Positions 8,132 to 15,618 of a DNA stretch of 35,432 bases are shown piece after piece (the first letter of the stretch is position 1; the number at the start of each line of letters is the position of its first letter). This DNA is from UBA1161 sp049520395. Lineage in GTDB: Bacteria; Planctomycetota; Phycisphaerae; Tepidisphaerales; Tepidisphaeraceae. The position numbers and the translations under genes were made by a program. Below the pieces are notes generated by a model, which saw nothing but the letters and a program-made list of their open reading frames with translations, did not search any database and was not told the DNA's origin. The stretch lies in NCBI GenBank assembly GCA_049520395.1, contig JBEKPV010000014.1, positions 1 through 35,432 of the forward strand, in the 5' to 3' direction.

Positions 8132-9200
8132 GCTGGAAAAGATCGGGCTGGTCGGGGAGTCGGAAGGATGCGGTGGAGAGTTGGGGAAAGCGTCCGATAC
8201 CGGCTTTTTTTCTGGACATATCGAAGATGGATTTGAGTTGGTCGGCCCAGATTCCCTGGCCGCGCATGCGGGAGTGGAAATTGGGGTCGTTGAGTTTGCC
8301 GCCGCGGAGGTCGCGGATGCGGTTTAGGATTTTTTCTTTTCGATCGGGGAAGTGGCGCTGGAGCCAGTCGGAGAAGATTTGAGAGACGGCGTGGGGGAGG
8401 CGGAGGATGGTGAAGCCGGCGCAGATGGCGCCGGCTTGGGCGGCGGCGTTGAGGATGGCGGGCATTTCGTGATCGTTCAGGCCGGGAATCATGGGGGCGG
8501 CCATGACGCCGGCGGGAATTTTGGCGGCGGCTAGCTGGGCGATCGCCTCCAGTCTGTCGCGCGGAACGCTGGTGCGCGGTTCCATTAATCGGGTTAAGCC
8601 GGCGTCCAGCGTGGTGATCGAAAGCAGCACGGCGACGGCCTGGTGCTCGGCGAGGGATCGCAGGATGTCGATATCGCGGCGGACTAGCGCGTTTTTGGTG
8701 ATGACGACGACCGGGTTGCGGAATTCGGCGAGGACTTCGAGACACTTCCGAGTGATTTGGAGTTTACGTTCGACGGGTTGGTAGCAGTCGGTGACGCCGC
8801 TGATGGCCAGGGTTTGGGGTTGCCATTTGCGGGAGGAGAGTTCGTGGCGGAGGAGGGCGGGGGCGGATTCTTTGACGAGGATTTTGGTTTCAAAGTCCAG
8901 GCCCGCCGAGAGGCCGAGATATTCGTGGTAGGGCCGGGCGTAGCAGTAGGCGCAGCCGTGTTCGCAGCCGCGGTAGGGGTTAATGCTGGCGGAGAAGCCG
9001 ATGTCGGGGCTGTCGTTGCGGGCGATGATGGAGCGGGTGGTGTCTTTCAGATAGATGGTTTTGGGTGCGGGGGAGTCGGGATCGAACGATTCCGGGTCTG
9101 GCTCAACGTCCATGGTTTCGAAGCGGTTGGGGGGATTGGCGGCCGCGCCGCGGCCGCGGATGGAGAGCGGGACGGGAGGGATGGAATCGAAATTGTGCAT
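8118..9200 (-). CDS. Radical SAM protein, PA0069/SplB-like family
   Basis: A 360-residue radical SAM enzyme. The [4Fe-4S] cluster motif is CEHGCAYC with Cys79, Cys83 and Cys86, in the context NPYRGCEHGCAYCYARP typical of the PA0069 family related to spore photoproduct lyase. Other family features are the early SPDIGFSASINPYRGC region and a C-terminal region with LNDPNFHSRMRG. The family's reaction is not established. The ATG at 9200 is preceded by AGGA and, 14 bases upstream, by a TAGAAT hexamer. The 3' end overlaps the convergent methyltransferase gene by 14 bp. Confidence 0.85.
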   Translation of the reverse strand: MHNFDSIPPVPLSIRGRGAAANPPNRFETMDVEPDPESFDPDSPAPKTIYLKDTTRSIIARNDSPDIGFSASINPYRGCEHGCAYCYARPYHEYLGLSAGLDFETKILVKESAPALLRHELSSRKWQPQTLAISGVTDCYQPVERKLQITRKCLEVLAEFRNPVVVITKNALVRRDIDILRSLAEHQAVAVLLSITTLDAGLTRLMEPRTSVPRDRLEAIAQLAAAKIPAGVMAAPMIPGLNDHEMPAILNAAAQAGAICAGFTILRLPHAVSQIFSDWLQRHFPDRKEKILNRIRDLRGGKLNDPNFHSRMRGQGIWADQLKSIFDMSRKKAGIGRFPQLSTASFRLPDQPDLFQLNPS

Positions 9201-9214
9201 GGTTGGTCCTGGCG

Positions 9215-9220
9215 ATTCTA
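9215..9220 (-). promoter_or_regulatory. -10 element of the radical SAM gene
   Basis: TAGAAT on the minus strand, 14 bases before the ATG at 9200. It implies a leader of about 8 nt that still contains AGGA. No strong -35 is seen. Confidence 0.35.
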
Positions 9221-9306
9221 GGAGGGGAAGGCCGGTTGCAAAGGCGAAGATTTGAGACCCGGGCGGATTTGTTCAATGAATAAAAAACTGGGCGATGTGG
9301 TTTTGC

Positions 9307-9312
9307 TACAAT
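9307..9312 (+). promoter_or_regulatory. -10 element of aat
   Basis: TACAAT ending 10 bases before the aat ATG at 9323. The predicted leader is only a few bases and has no Shine-Dalgarno site, so the transcript is leaderless or nearly so. Confidence 0.4.
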
Positions 9313-9322
9313 CTGGGCTTGC

Positions 9323-9934
9323 ATGGCTACCTCGGTTTCGCTGGATCCGCAGACGCTTTTGTCCGCTTATACGCGGGGGTTTTTTCCGATGGCGGGGCGC
9401 GACGGGCGCGTCGGGTGGTATACGGCCGATCCACGCGGGGTTATTCCGCTGGATTCGTTTCATGTGCCGGGGACGCTTCGGGCGCTGGTGGCTAAGACGC
9501 CGGAGAGGGGAGGGTTTGAGATTCGGATTAACTTTGATTTTTCGGGGACCATGCGGGCTTGTGCGTGCGATCGGAGCGATGGAACCTGGATCAATGAGGC
9601 GCTGATCTCGGCTTATACAGAACTGCATCAACTGGGTTTCGCGCATAGCGTCGAGGCCTGGAAGGATGGCGAGTTGGCGGGGGGGCTTTATGGCGTCAGT
9701 TTGGGGGGGGCTTTTTTTGGGGAGAGTATGTTTCACCGGGTTCGGGACGCGAGCAAAGTGGCGCTAGTGCATCTGGTCCGGCGATTGCAATCGCGCGGAT
9801 ATGAATTGCTGGACTCGCAGGCGACGACGCCACATCTTCAGAGATTCGGGTGTCTCGATATTCCGGCGAAACAATATTTACAGAGGCTTCGGTGGGCGCT
9901 GAAGAAAGAATGTGATTTTGCCATGGAGGATTGA
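9323..9934 (+). CDS. aat: Leucyl/phenylalanyl-tRNA-protein transferase
   Basis: A 203-residue L/F-transferase, which adds Leu or Phe from aminoacyl-tRNA to the N-terminus of proteins starting with Arg or Lys and so creates a primary N-degron. Diagnostic blocks are YTRGFFPM, WYTADPRGVIPLD, GLYGVSLGGAFFGESMF, ASKVALVHLV and LLDSQATTPHLQRFG. It is slightly shorter than the E. coli enzyme (234 residues), mostly at the N-terminus. Its convergent neighbour is clpS, whose product delivers such degrons to ClpAP, so the writer and reader of the pathway are encoded side by side. Confidence 0.95.
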   Translation: MATSVSLDPQTLLSAYTRGFFPMAGRDGRVGWYTADPRGVIPLDSFHVPGTLRALVAKTPERGGFEIRINFDFSGTMRACACDRSDGTWINEALISAYTELHQLGFAHSVEAWKDGELAGGLYGVSLGGAFFGESMFHRVRDASKVALVHLVRRLQSRGYELLDSQATTPHLQRFGCLDIPAKQYLQRLRWALKKECDFAMED

Positions 9935-9935
9935 A

Positions 9936-9957
9936 CCGCCGAGACGCGTCTTGGCGG
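9936..9957. terminator. Hairpin between convergent aat and clpS
   Basis: CCGCCGAGA (9936-9944) pairs with TCTTGGCGG (9949-9957) around a CGCG loop: nine pairs, one of them G-T. It starts two bases after the aat stop and lies 18 bp beyond the clpS stop. Neither side has a clean T-run, so it may be a bidirectional hairpin that depends on Rho or protects 3' ends. Confidence 0.5.
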
Positions 9958-9974
9958 CTCAAATCCTTCGTGCT

Positions 9975-10313
9975 TTAGCTTGCGTCGGGCTCGATGGTGC
10001 AGGTTAGACCTTTGGATTCGAATTGGTCCTTGTAGAGCTCGGCGCGTTCTTTGTGTGTCGTGAGGAGGAGGGCTACGCCGGTTTCGTGGGCTTCCAGCAT
10101 GCGCTGTTTGGCGTCCTGTTCGTTCAGGGGCGTTAGGGCGACGATGGTTTGGATGACGAAGACCATGTCGTTTTTGTCGTCGTTGTGCAGGAGGACTTTC
10201 CAGAGGGGAAGATGCTTGGGGGGCGGTTTTTTGGGGGTGGTCTTCCGTGACTTTTTGGGCTTGGCGACGGCGGTGCCGGCGTCGCCGGGTTTGCTTTTCT
10301 CCTGATCGGGCAT
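9975..10313 (-). CDS. clpS: ClpS, N-degron adaptor of ClpAP
   Basis: A 112-residue ClpS adaptor, which binds bulky hydrophobic N-terminal residues and hands the substrate to the ClpA unfoldase. The core starts at LWKVLLHNDDKNDMVFVI, containing the Asn-Asp-Asp pocket residues, followed by AHETGVALLLTTHKERAELY. The first ~38 residues are a basic, Lys/Pro-rich tail, the flexible extension that engages ClpA in known homologues. I chose the ATG at 10313: GGAGA (minus-strand reading of 10321-10325) is at good distance, whereas an in-frame GTG at 10319 is too close. A TATAAT element lies upstream. Confidence 0.95.
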   Translation of the reverse strand: MPDQEKSKPGDAGTAVAKPKKSRKTTPKKPPPKHLPLWKVLLHNDDKNDMVFVIQTIVALTPLNEQDAKQRMLEAHETGVALLLTTHKERAELYKDQFESKGLTCTIEPDAS

Positions 10314-10345
10314 GATCACATCTCCAAGAAAGTCGAACGAGTGTA

Positions 10346-10351
10346 ATTATA
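10346..10351 (-). promoter_or_regulatory. -10 element of clpS
   Basis: A perfect TATAAT on the minus strand, 32 bases before the clpS ATG. It would give a leader of about 26 nt that contains the GGAGA ribosome-binding site. The -35 region is weak. Confidence 0.5.
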
Positions 10352-10377
10352 TAGCAAAATGGGCGGCAGGGTTATTT

Positions 10378-11196
10378 TCAGGAGGGGAAGGCCGGGGGTG
10401 AATCGAGTAAATACCAGACGTCGGTGTTGTTTTGGCGGCGCTTTTCGGCGAGGGCGAGTCCTCGCCAAAGGGCGGGAGCGATGGGATGAAAATTGTGATA
10501 GTCGCGATAGTTTTGCAGTGTGAGCGATTCCCAGGAATTTAGAAACGACTGGGTGTCGAAGTCGCGGGTGTGGCTCCAATTGGCGAGCTTCTGGCGGACT
10601 TCGTCGGGGGTGCGGCCCCAGGAAAAGTGGAGCAACATGAGGGGGGAGAGGACGGGATTTTGTTTGGTTCGGCGGGAATAGTCGTATTGGCCGCGTAACT
10701 GGGTGGCGATGGGAGGCGTTTCTGACGGGGGGTGGATGACCAGGGCGCGATCGCCGTAGACTTTGAAGACGGAGAACCAGAGGGCGTGGACGCGTTTTTG
10801 GGGGTCGCAGTTGATGAGCCAATCGCGGAATTCGCGGGCGTTCATCAGGGTTTCGTCGCAGTCGATCTGGACGATCCAGTTTCCGGGGGAACATTGAAGC
10901 GATAATTCGGATCGTTCGTTCGTGTCGTTGTCCATGGGACGCTGAGAGGCGTGGAAATTTCCCTCCACGAGGCGCAGCTTGTGGGCGATGTCGATTTGTT
11001 TGATTTGGGAGTGAAGCTCGTCCATGTCGATTTGAAAGGGGTGTTGGGACCAGGTGAGTCGATCGGCGTCTAGGCCGAGGATGATTTCGCCCGCGATGTC
11101 GTAGTAAGAGCGAATGGCGGTGAAGGCGTAACGGTAGTCGTAGGAAAGGAGGGTGATAAAACTGAGCCCGGGTTTTTGGGGGGCGGCGGGAGGCAT
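10378..11196 (-). CDS. Putative glycosyltransferase (GT2/GT-A-like)
   Basis: A 272-residue soluble protein that begins like a family 2 glycosyltransferase: LSFITLLSYDYRYAFTAIRSYY, then EIILGLDADRLTWS, and the DxD-like WIVQIDCDETL near residue 113, where GT-A enzymes bind metal and sugar nucleotide. The C-terminal half, with LRGQYDYSRRTKQNP and a tryptophan-rich region, has no recognised family. No membrane segment is evident. The start is supported by TAAGAT six bases before the ATG. The sugar and acceptor are unknown, and the assignment rests on the fold-like motifs alone. Confidence 0.55.
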   Translation of the reverse strand: MPPAAPQKPGLSFITLLSYDYRYAFTAIRSYYDIAGEIILGLDADRLTWSQHPFQIDMDELHSQIKQIDIAHKLRLVEGNFHASQRPMDNDTNERSELSLQCSPGNWIVQIDCDETLMNAREFRDWLINCDPQKRVHALWFSVFKVYGDRALVIHPPSETPPIATQLRGQYDYSRRTKQNPVLSPLMLLHFSWGRTPDEVRQKLANWSHTRDFDTQSFLNSWESLTLQNYRDYHNFHPIAPALWRGLALAEKRRQNNTDVWYLLDSPPAFPS

Positions 11197-11202
11197 GAAT
11201 CG

Positions 11203-11208
11203 ATCTTA
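11203..11208 (-). promoter_or_regulatory. -10 element for leaderless glycosyltransferase gene
   Basis: TAAGAT on the minus strand, ending six bases before the ATG at 11196. No Shine-Dalgarno sequence is present. Confidence 0.45.
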
Positions 11209-11255
11209 CCGGCGCGCGACTCATAAGTGTGGGTGAAACTTGGCGCTGGGGGGGT

Positions 11256-11261
11256 CATAAT
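11256..11261 (+). promoter_or_regulatory. -10-like element of anmK
   Basis: CATAAT ending nine bases before the anmK ATG at 11271. The intervening GGGGGA could act as a close Shine-Dalgarno site, so this is less certain as a leaderless start. Confidence 0.35.
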
Positions 11262-11270
11262 GGGGGAACG

Positions 11271-12389
11271 ATGGACGGGAAATCGCGGCTGATCGCGGGA
11301 GCCATGAGCGGGACCAGCGCCGATGGCGTGGATGTGGCGCTGGTGCGCGTCGAGGGGCGGGGTTTGCAGATGTCGGTCTGTCTGCTGCATGAGCATCATC
11401 GGGCGTATCCGGCTCAGTTGCGGGAGTCGATCGGGAAAATCCGGCGGGACGGGGCGGCTCCGCTGGCGGTTTTGGCGGAAATGGGGAGGGAGATTTCGCT
11501 TTGCCACGCGGCGGCGGTTAATGAGGCGCTGTTAGCTGCGAATTTTGGGGCCGGGGCTTTGGATGCGGTGGCGGCGCATGGGCAGACGATTTTTCATGAG
11601 CCGCCGAATACGATTCAGTGGCTCGATCCTTCGCTGGTGGCGGCGGAAGTGGGGGCGGTGGTGGTGAGCGATTTTCGGAGGGCGGATTGCGCGGCGGGGG
11701 GGCAGGGGGCGCCGCTGGTGCCGCTGGCGGATTATTTGCTTTTTCGAGATGACAAAAAGAATCGGCTGATGCTGAATTTGGGGGGGATTGCCAATGTGAC
11801 TTTTTTGCGGGCCGGGGGGACGATCGAGGAGACGATCGCTTTTGATACCGGGCCGGCGAATTGTGTGAGCGATTTTTTGTGCCGGGATTTGGATCCGCCG
11901 ATTGATCTGAACGGAGAGCAGGCGGGGGAGGGCCGGTCGATCGAGGAGATGGTGAAGCGGGTTTTGGCGGCGGAGTATTTTTCGAAGCCGCCGCCAAAGT
12001 CCACGGATGGGCCGGGGATGATTGAATTGTTTGTTACGGCAGGGGAGTCAAATACGCGGCATCGGCTGGAGGATTTGCTGCGCTCCGCCTGCGAAGTGGG
12101 GGCGGAGGCGGTGGCGCGGGCGGCGCGGGAATTTCTACCGGGGCCTGCGGATGAGGTGATCGCCAGCGGCGGGGGGACGAAAAATCTTACGCTCATGCGG
12201 CTGCTCGCGGAGCGGCTGGGGATGGAGATAAGAACGGTGGATGAGTTTGGAATTCCTTCATCCGCGAAGGAGGCGATCGCGTTTGCCCTGCTCGGGGCGG
12301 CGACGCTGGATGGGCTGCCGGGGAATGTTCCCTCGGCCACGGGGGCGCGGCGCGGAGTGGTGCTGGGATCGATTACGCCTAAACCTTGA
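11271..12389 (+). CDS. anmK: Anhydro-N-acetylmuramic acid kinase
   Basis: A 372-residue kinase that opens the 1,6-anhydro ring of anhydro-MurNAc released from peptidoglycan and phosphorylates it to MurNAc-6-phosphate. Diagnostic motifs are GAMSGTSADGVDVALV at the N-terminus (nucleotide site), AHGQTIFH, LNLGGIANVT, FDTGPANC and the C-terminal ASGGGTKNLTLM. Length is normal for AnmK. I chose the ATG at 11271; an in-frame GTG 42 bases upstream adds residues not typical of the family. Its stop lies eight bases before the murQ start, so the two steps of MurNAc recycling form one operon. Confidence 0.95.
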   Translation: MDGKSRLIAGAMSGTSADGVDVALVRVEGRGLQMSVCLLHEHHRAYPAQLRESIGKIRRDGAAPLAVLAEMGREISLCHAAAVNEALLAANFGAGALDAVAAHGQTIFHEPPNTIQWLDPSLVAAEVGAVVVSDFRRADCAAGGQGAPLVPLADYLLFRDDKKNRLMLNLGGIANVTFLRAGGTIEETIAFDTGPANCVSDFLCRDLDPPIDLNGEQAGEGRSIEEMVKRVLAAEYFSKPPPKSTDGPGMIELFVTAGESNTRHRLEDLLRSACEVGAEAVARAAREFLPGPADEVIASGGGTKNLTLMRLLAERLGMEIRTVDEFGIPSSAKEAIAFALLGAATLDGLPGNVPSATGARRGVVLGSITPKP

Positions 12390-12396
12390 GAGTTTT

Positions 12397-13299
12397 GTGA
12401 ATCAGAAAATATCCGATCGATCTGGTTTGCTGACGGAGCGGCGATTAGCCGCATCGAAGAATCTGGATCGGATGTCGATTGAGAAATCACTGGCGCTGAT
12501 GAATCGACAGGATGCGCTGGCGGCGGCGGCGGTGGCGCGGGAGCGGAGCGCCGTGGCTAAGGGCGTGAAAATGGCGGCGGCGGCGCTGCGGAGCGGGGGG
12601 CGCGTGGTTTATGTGGGAGCGGGGACGAGCGGGCGACTAGGCGTGCTGGACGCGACGGAATGTCCGCCTACTTTTTCGTCCGATCCGCGAAAGATTCTGG
12701 GGATCATCGCGGGGGGAAGGGGGGCAATGTTTCGCTCGCGCGAGGGGGCGGAAGATCGCGCGGCGGATGGGGCGGCGGCGATGGACGCAAAAAAGATATC
12801 TGGCGGGGATTTGGTCATCGGGATTGCGGCGGGGGGGACGACGCCGTTTGTGCATGGGGCGATTCGGCGAGCCAGGGAGCGCGGGGCGAAGACGATTTTT
12901 GTTTGTTGTGTGCGGAAGAATGTCGGGGAGCCGAGCGCGGATTTGGTGATTCGGCCGCTGGTGGGGGCGGAAGTTCTTACCGGATCGACCCGGCTGAAGG
13001 CGGGGACGGCGACAAAGCTGGTGCTGAATCAGATCAGCACGCTGGCCATGGTGCAACTTGGGAAAGTCTATGAGAATTTGATGGTCGATCTTCGGGCGAC
13101 CAATGCGAAGCTGCGCGATCGAGCGGTACGGATTGTGATGGAAATCGGAAAGGTCTCGCGCGGGCGGGCGGCGGCTCTGCTGAAACTAGCGGCCGGGGAA
13201 GTAAAAACGGCGGTGGTGATGCATGTGCGCGGAGTCGAAGCCCGGGAGGCGCGGAAAATTTTGATCAAAGCGCGCGGGCGGCTGCGGGGAGCGATCTAG
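12397..13299 (+). CDS. murQ: N-acetylmuramic acid 6-phosphate etherase
   Basis: A 300-residue etherase that cleaves the lactyl ether of MurNAc-6-phosphate to give GlcNAc-6-phosphate and D-lactate, the step after AnmK. The SIS fold is recognisable from VGAGTSGRLGVLDATECPP, whose Glu matches the catalytic residue of the family, from EGAED, which holds the second conserved Glu, and from GIAAGGTTPFV. The C-terminal ATNAKLRDRAVRIV region is also typical. I chose the GTG at 12397: GAGAG at 12388-12392 overlaps the anmK stop at good distance, and the protein then begins shortly before the conserved LLTERR...SKNLDRMS block. The end overlaps the convergent GT2 gene by four bases. Confidence 0.95.
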   Translation: MNQKISDRSGLLTERRLAASKNLDRMSIEKSLALMNRQDALAAAAVARERSAVAKGVKMAAAALRSGGRVVYVGAGTSGRLGVLDATECPPTFSSDPRKILGIIAGGRGAMFRSREGAEDRAADGAAAMDAKKISGGDLVIGIAAGGTTPFVHGAIRRARERGAKTIFVCCVRKNVGEPSADLVIRPLVGAEVLTGSTRLKAGTATKLVLNQISTLAMVQLGKVYENLMVDLRATNAKLRDRAVRIVMEIGKVSRGRAAALLKLAAGEVKTAVVMHVRGVEAREARKILIKARGRLRGAI

Positions 13300-14216
13300 A
13301 TGATTTCGACCATCGGATCCTGTAGGGAGACCATGGGCTGAAATTCATCGAATGAGACATCGGGCAGGGCGCGAAGGCGGGGGAGTTCCAGATTGTTGAC
13401 CGAAGTGTATTTGGCGGGCATTTGGGGGTCCCATTTCTGGATGAAGGCTTCGTAACAGGCCTGGACTTTTTTCATGCGCTCGGCGTGGACGAGGCGCATG
13501 TCGATATTTTTGGACGCGGCTTCGTCTTTATAGGCGCCGGCGCCTTCGTGGTGGAGCCAGGCTCCTTTGGCGCAGACCATTTTGAAGCCGGCGCGGAGGG
13601 TTCGCAGGCCGAAGTCGATGTCGGAGAAATACCCGAAGGGGAAGCGCGTGTCGAAGGAGCCGATTTTTTGGAAGAGGGATCGCTTGATGAGCATGGAGTC
13701 GCCGGTGAGGAGGAGATCCTCTGCGTGGGCGAGGGCGTGATATCGGGCGATGTAGGCGGCGAAGTGCGCCATGTCGTCGAGTCCGCGCGTGGGGAAGGGG
13801 GGGATGAATTGATATTGGGGGAAGCAATCGACGTATTGGCTGGTGCCGCGCACCAGTCCAAAGGTGTCGTCGAGGGCGGCTACCTGGGTGAGGGTGCGGA
13901 CGTAATCGGCGTTGATGCACATGTCGTGGCTGACGAAGAGGGCGGAGCTGCCTTCGGCCCAGGCGAATCCGTAGGCGCACCCCCAGGCGTAATAGCGGCG
14001 TTCTCGGAAGCGCGCGATTTTGACGGGAGCGGAGGATTGTTTTCGGAATTCGCGGAAGAGATCGAGAATGCCGTGCTCGGGATCGGAATTGTCGTCGATG
14101 AGGATATATTCAAAATCGGTTTCGCCGCCGAGTTGGCGGGAGGTGTAATTGAGGCTTTTGAGGCAATTGGTGGTGGTCAGTCGGGAATTGCGGACCGGAA
14201 TGACAACGGAGATCAT
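13296..14216 (-). CDS. Family 2 glycosyltransferase
   Basis: A 306-residue GT2 enzyme with a GT-A fold: MISVVIPVRNSRLTTTNCL at the N-terminus, EYILIDDNSDP for nucleotide binding, and ALFVSHDMCINADYV in place of the usual DxD segment. FGYFSDIDFGLRTLRAGFK supplies the acceptor-side ED-like motif. It is soluble and would act at the inner face of the membrane on a nucleotide-sugar donor. It lies 21 bp after citrate synthase on the same strand, with GGAGA seven to eight bases before its ATG, so it is probably co-transcribed despite an unrelated function. The sugar is unknown. Confidence 0.85.
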   Translation of the reverse strand: MISVVIPVRNSRLTTTNCLKSLNYTSRQLGGETDFEYILIDDNSDPEHGILDLFREFRKQSSAPVKIARFRERRYYAWGCAYGFAWAEGSSALFVSHDMCINADYVRTLTQVAALDDTFGLVRGTSQYVDCFPQYQFIPPFPTRGLDDMAHFAAYIARYHALAHAEDLLLTGDSMLIKRSLFQKIGSFDTRFPFGYFSDIDFGLRTLRAGFKMVCAKGAWLHHEGAGAYKDEAASKNIDMRLVHAERMKKVQACYEAFIQKWDPQMPAKYTSVNNLELPRLRALPDVSFDEFQPMVSLQDPMVEII

Positions 14217-14237
14217 GGGATTGTCTCCGGTAGCATT

Positions 14238-15380
14238 TTATCGCTGGTCGATGGGGACGACCTTGCGATCGAAGGGGCCACGATAATCATCCTGGGGTCG
14301 GATGATGCGATTGTTGCTGTGCTGCTCCATGATGTGGGCGGTCCATCCGGCGATTCGGGCGATGGCGAAGATGGGGGTGTACAGATCGATCGGAATTCCC
14401 ATCGTGTAATAGGCGCTGGCGCTGAAGAAATCGACATTGGGGTCTTTGTTCTTCGTTTCCTTGACGATGGGGATGAGCCTCTCGGACATTTCGTACCACT
14501 TGGAGTTTCCGGCGGCTTCGCCGAGTTGCTTGCTCATTTTTCTAAGGAAAGTAGCGCGGGGATCGACGGTGCGATAGACGCGGTGTCCGAATCCGGGGAT
14601 TTTGTCTCCGGCGGCGAGCATGGAGCGGACTTTGGTTTCGGCGGTGTCGGCGTCGCCGCATTCGAGGAGGAGTTCCATGACGTCCTGATTGGCGCCGCCA
14701 TGGAGAGGACCTTTGAGAGCGGCGACGGCGGCGGTGACGGCGGCGTGCATGTCGGCGAGCGTGGCGGCGGTGACGCGGGCGGCGAAGGTGCTGGCGTTGA
14801 ACCCGTGCTCGGCGTGCAGAACCAGAGCCGCGTCGAGAACGCGCGTCAGGGTTTCATGCGGAGCTTTGCCGTTGAGCATGTAGAGGAAATTGCCCGCGAT
14901 GGAGAGGGACGGATCGGGATCCATCGGCTTCTCGCCCTTGCGCAGGCGATGGAAATTGGCAACGATCGTGGGGAATTGCGCGGTGAGGCGAATCGCTTTT
15001 CGCAAATCGGCGGCGGGCTCGTTGCTGCGGGTTTCCGGATCGAAGCTCGCCAAGGCGCTGGCCGCGGTTCGAAGGGCATCCATCGGCTCGGCGCCGGTGG
15101 GGAGAGCCTTGAGAATCGCCAGTTTGTGGGCGGGGAGGCCCGCGTGTTCGGATAATTGCGCCTTGAGATCGGTTAGCTCGGAGCGTTTCGGGAGGCGATT
15201 GTTCCAAAGGAGGAAGGCGGTCTCCTCGAAGCCGACGTTTTCAACGAGGTCGGCGATTTCATAGCCGCGATAGACGAGGCGGCCGGCGACGCCGTCGATG
15301 AAACAGATTTCGCTGGGAGCGGCGACGACACCTTCGAGTCCGGCGTTGCTTTTGGTCGTGGAAGGAACGGCTTGAGTCAT
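14238..15380 (-). CDS. gltA: Citrate synthase (type II-like, bacterial)
   Basis: A 380-residue citrate synthase condensing oxaloacetate with acetyl-CoA. The catalytic triad is visible: His227 in GPLHGGANQ, His266 in PGFGHRVYR and Asp317 in NVDFFSASAYY. Length matches the short bacterial and archaeal-type enzyme shared with 2-methylcitrate synthases, so activity on propionyl-CoA cannot be excluded; no prp genes are nearby. I chose the ATG at 15380, with AGGA six bases upstream, rather than an in-frame start 63 bases earlier. A TAAGAT element lies at 15404-15409. Confidence 0.93.
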   Translation of the reverse strand: MTQAVPSTTKSNAGLEGVVAAPSEICFIDGVAGRLVYRGYEIADLVENVGFEETAFLLWNNRLPKRSELTDLKAQLSEHAGLPAHKLAILKALPTGAEPMDALRTAASALASFDPETRSNEPAADLRKAIRLTAQFPTIVANFHRLRKGEKPMDPDPSLSIAGNFLYMLNGKAPHETLTRVLDAALVLHAEHGFNASTFAARVTAATLADMHAAVTAAVAALKGPLHGGANQDVMELLLECGDADTAETKVRSMLAAGDKIPGFGHRVYRTVDPRATFLRKMSKQLGEAAGNSKWYEMSERLIPIVKETKNKDPNVDFFSASAYYTMGIPIDLYTPIFAIARIAGWTAHIMEQHSNNRIIRPQDDYRGPFDRKVVPIDQR

Positions 15381-15403
15381 GAGATCCTGTGATGTCCTGG
15401 GAT

Positions 15404-15409
15404 ATCTTA
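15404..15409 (-). promoter_or_regulatory. -10 element of citrate synthase
   Basis: TAAGAT on the minus strand, 23 bases before the ATG, leaving a short leader with AGGA. TTTTCC lies 17 bases further upstream as a weak -35. It sits in the 238-bp gap after purL, which has no other recognised feature. Confidence 0.4.
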
Positions 15410-15618
15410 TGCTTGGGTCGCCGGGCGGAAAACAGCGGTCCAAAGTGTCACGGATACGGCTCGCGCCGGACTATAGCGGGGCGGGAAATAGCCGTCAATC
15501 TCAATCCGGACGCCCGGCGGGAAGCGCCGCGAAGCGGGCGGGCGGAGGCTCTCCAAATAGGACGAACCAGTTCTCGGAGGCCTGCCGCGCCGGGTCCGGC
15601 TGTGTCCATTCTGGTGCG

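Noticed and set aside
13422..15155. A 577-codon open frame on the plus strand opposite the GT2 and citrate synthase genes
   Set aside because: It is antisense to two well-supported genes with intact catalytic motifs. Its translation is low-complexity Gly/Glu/Ala, as expected from the complement of GC-rich codons.
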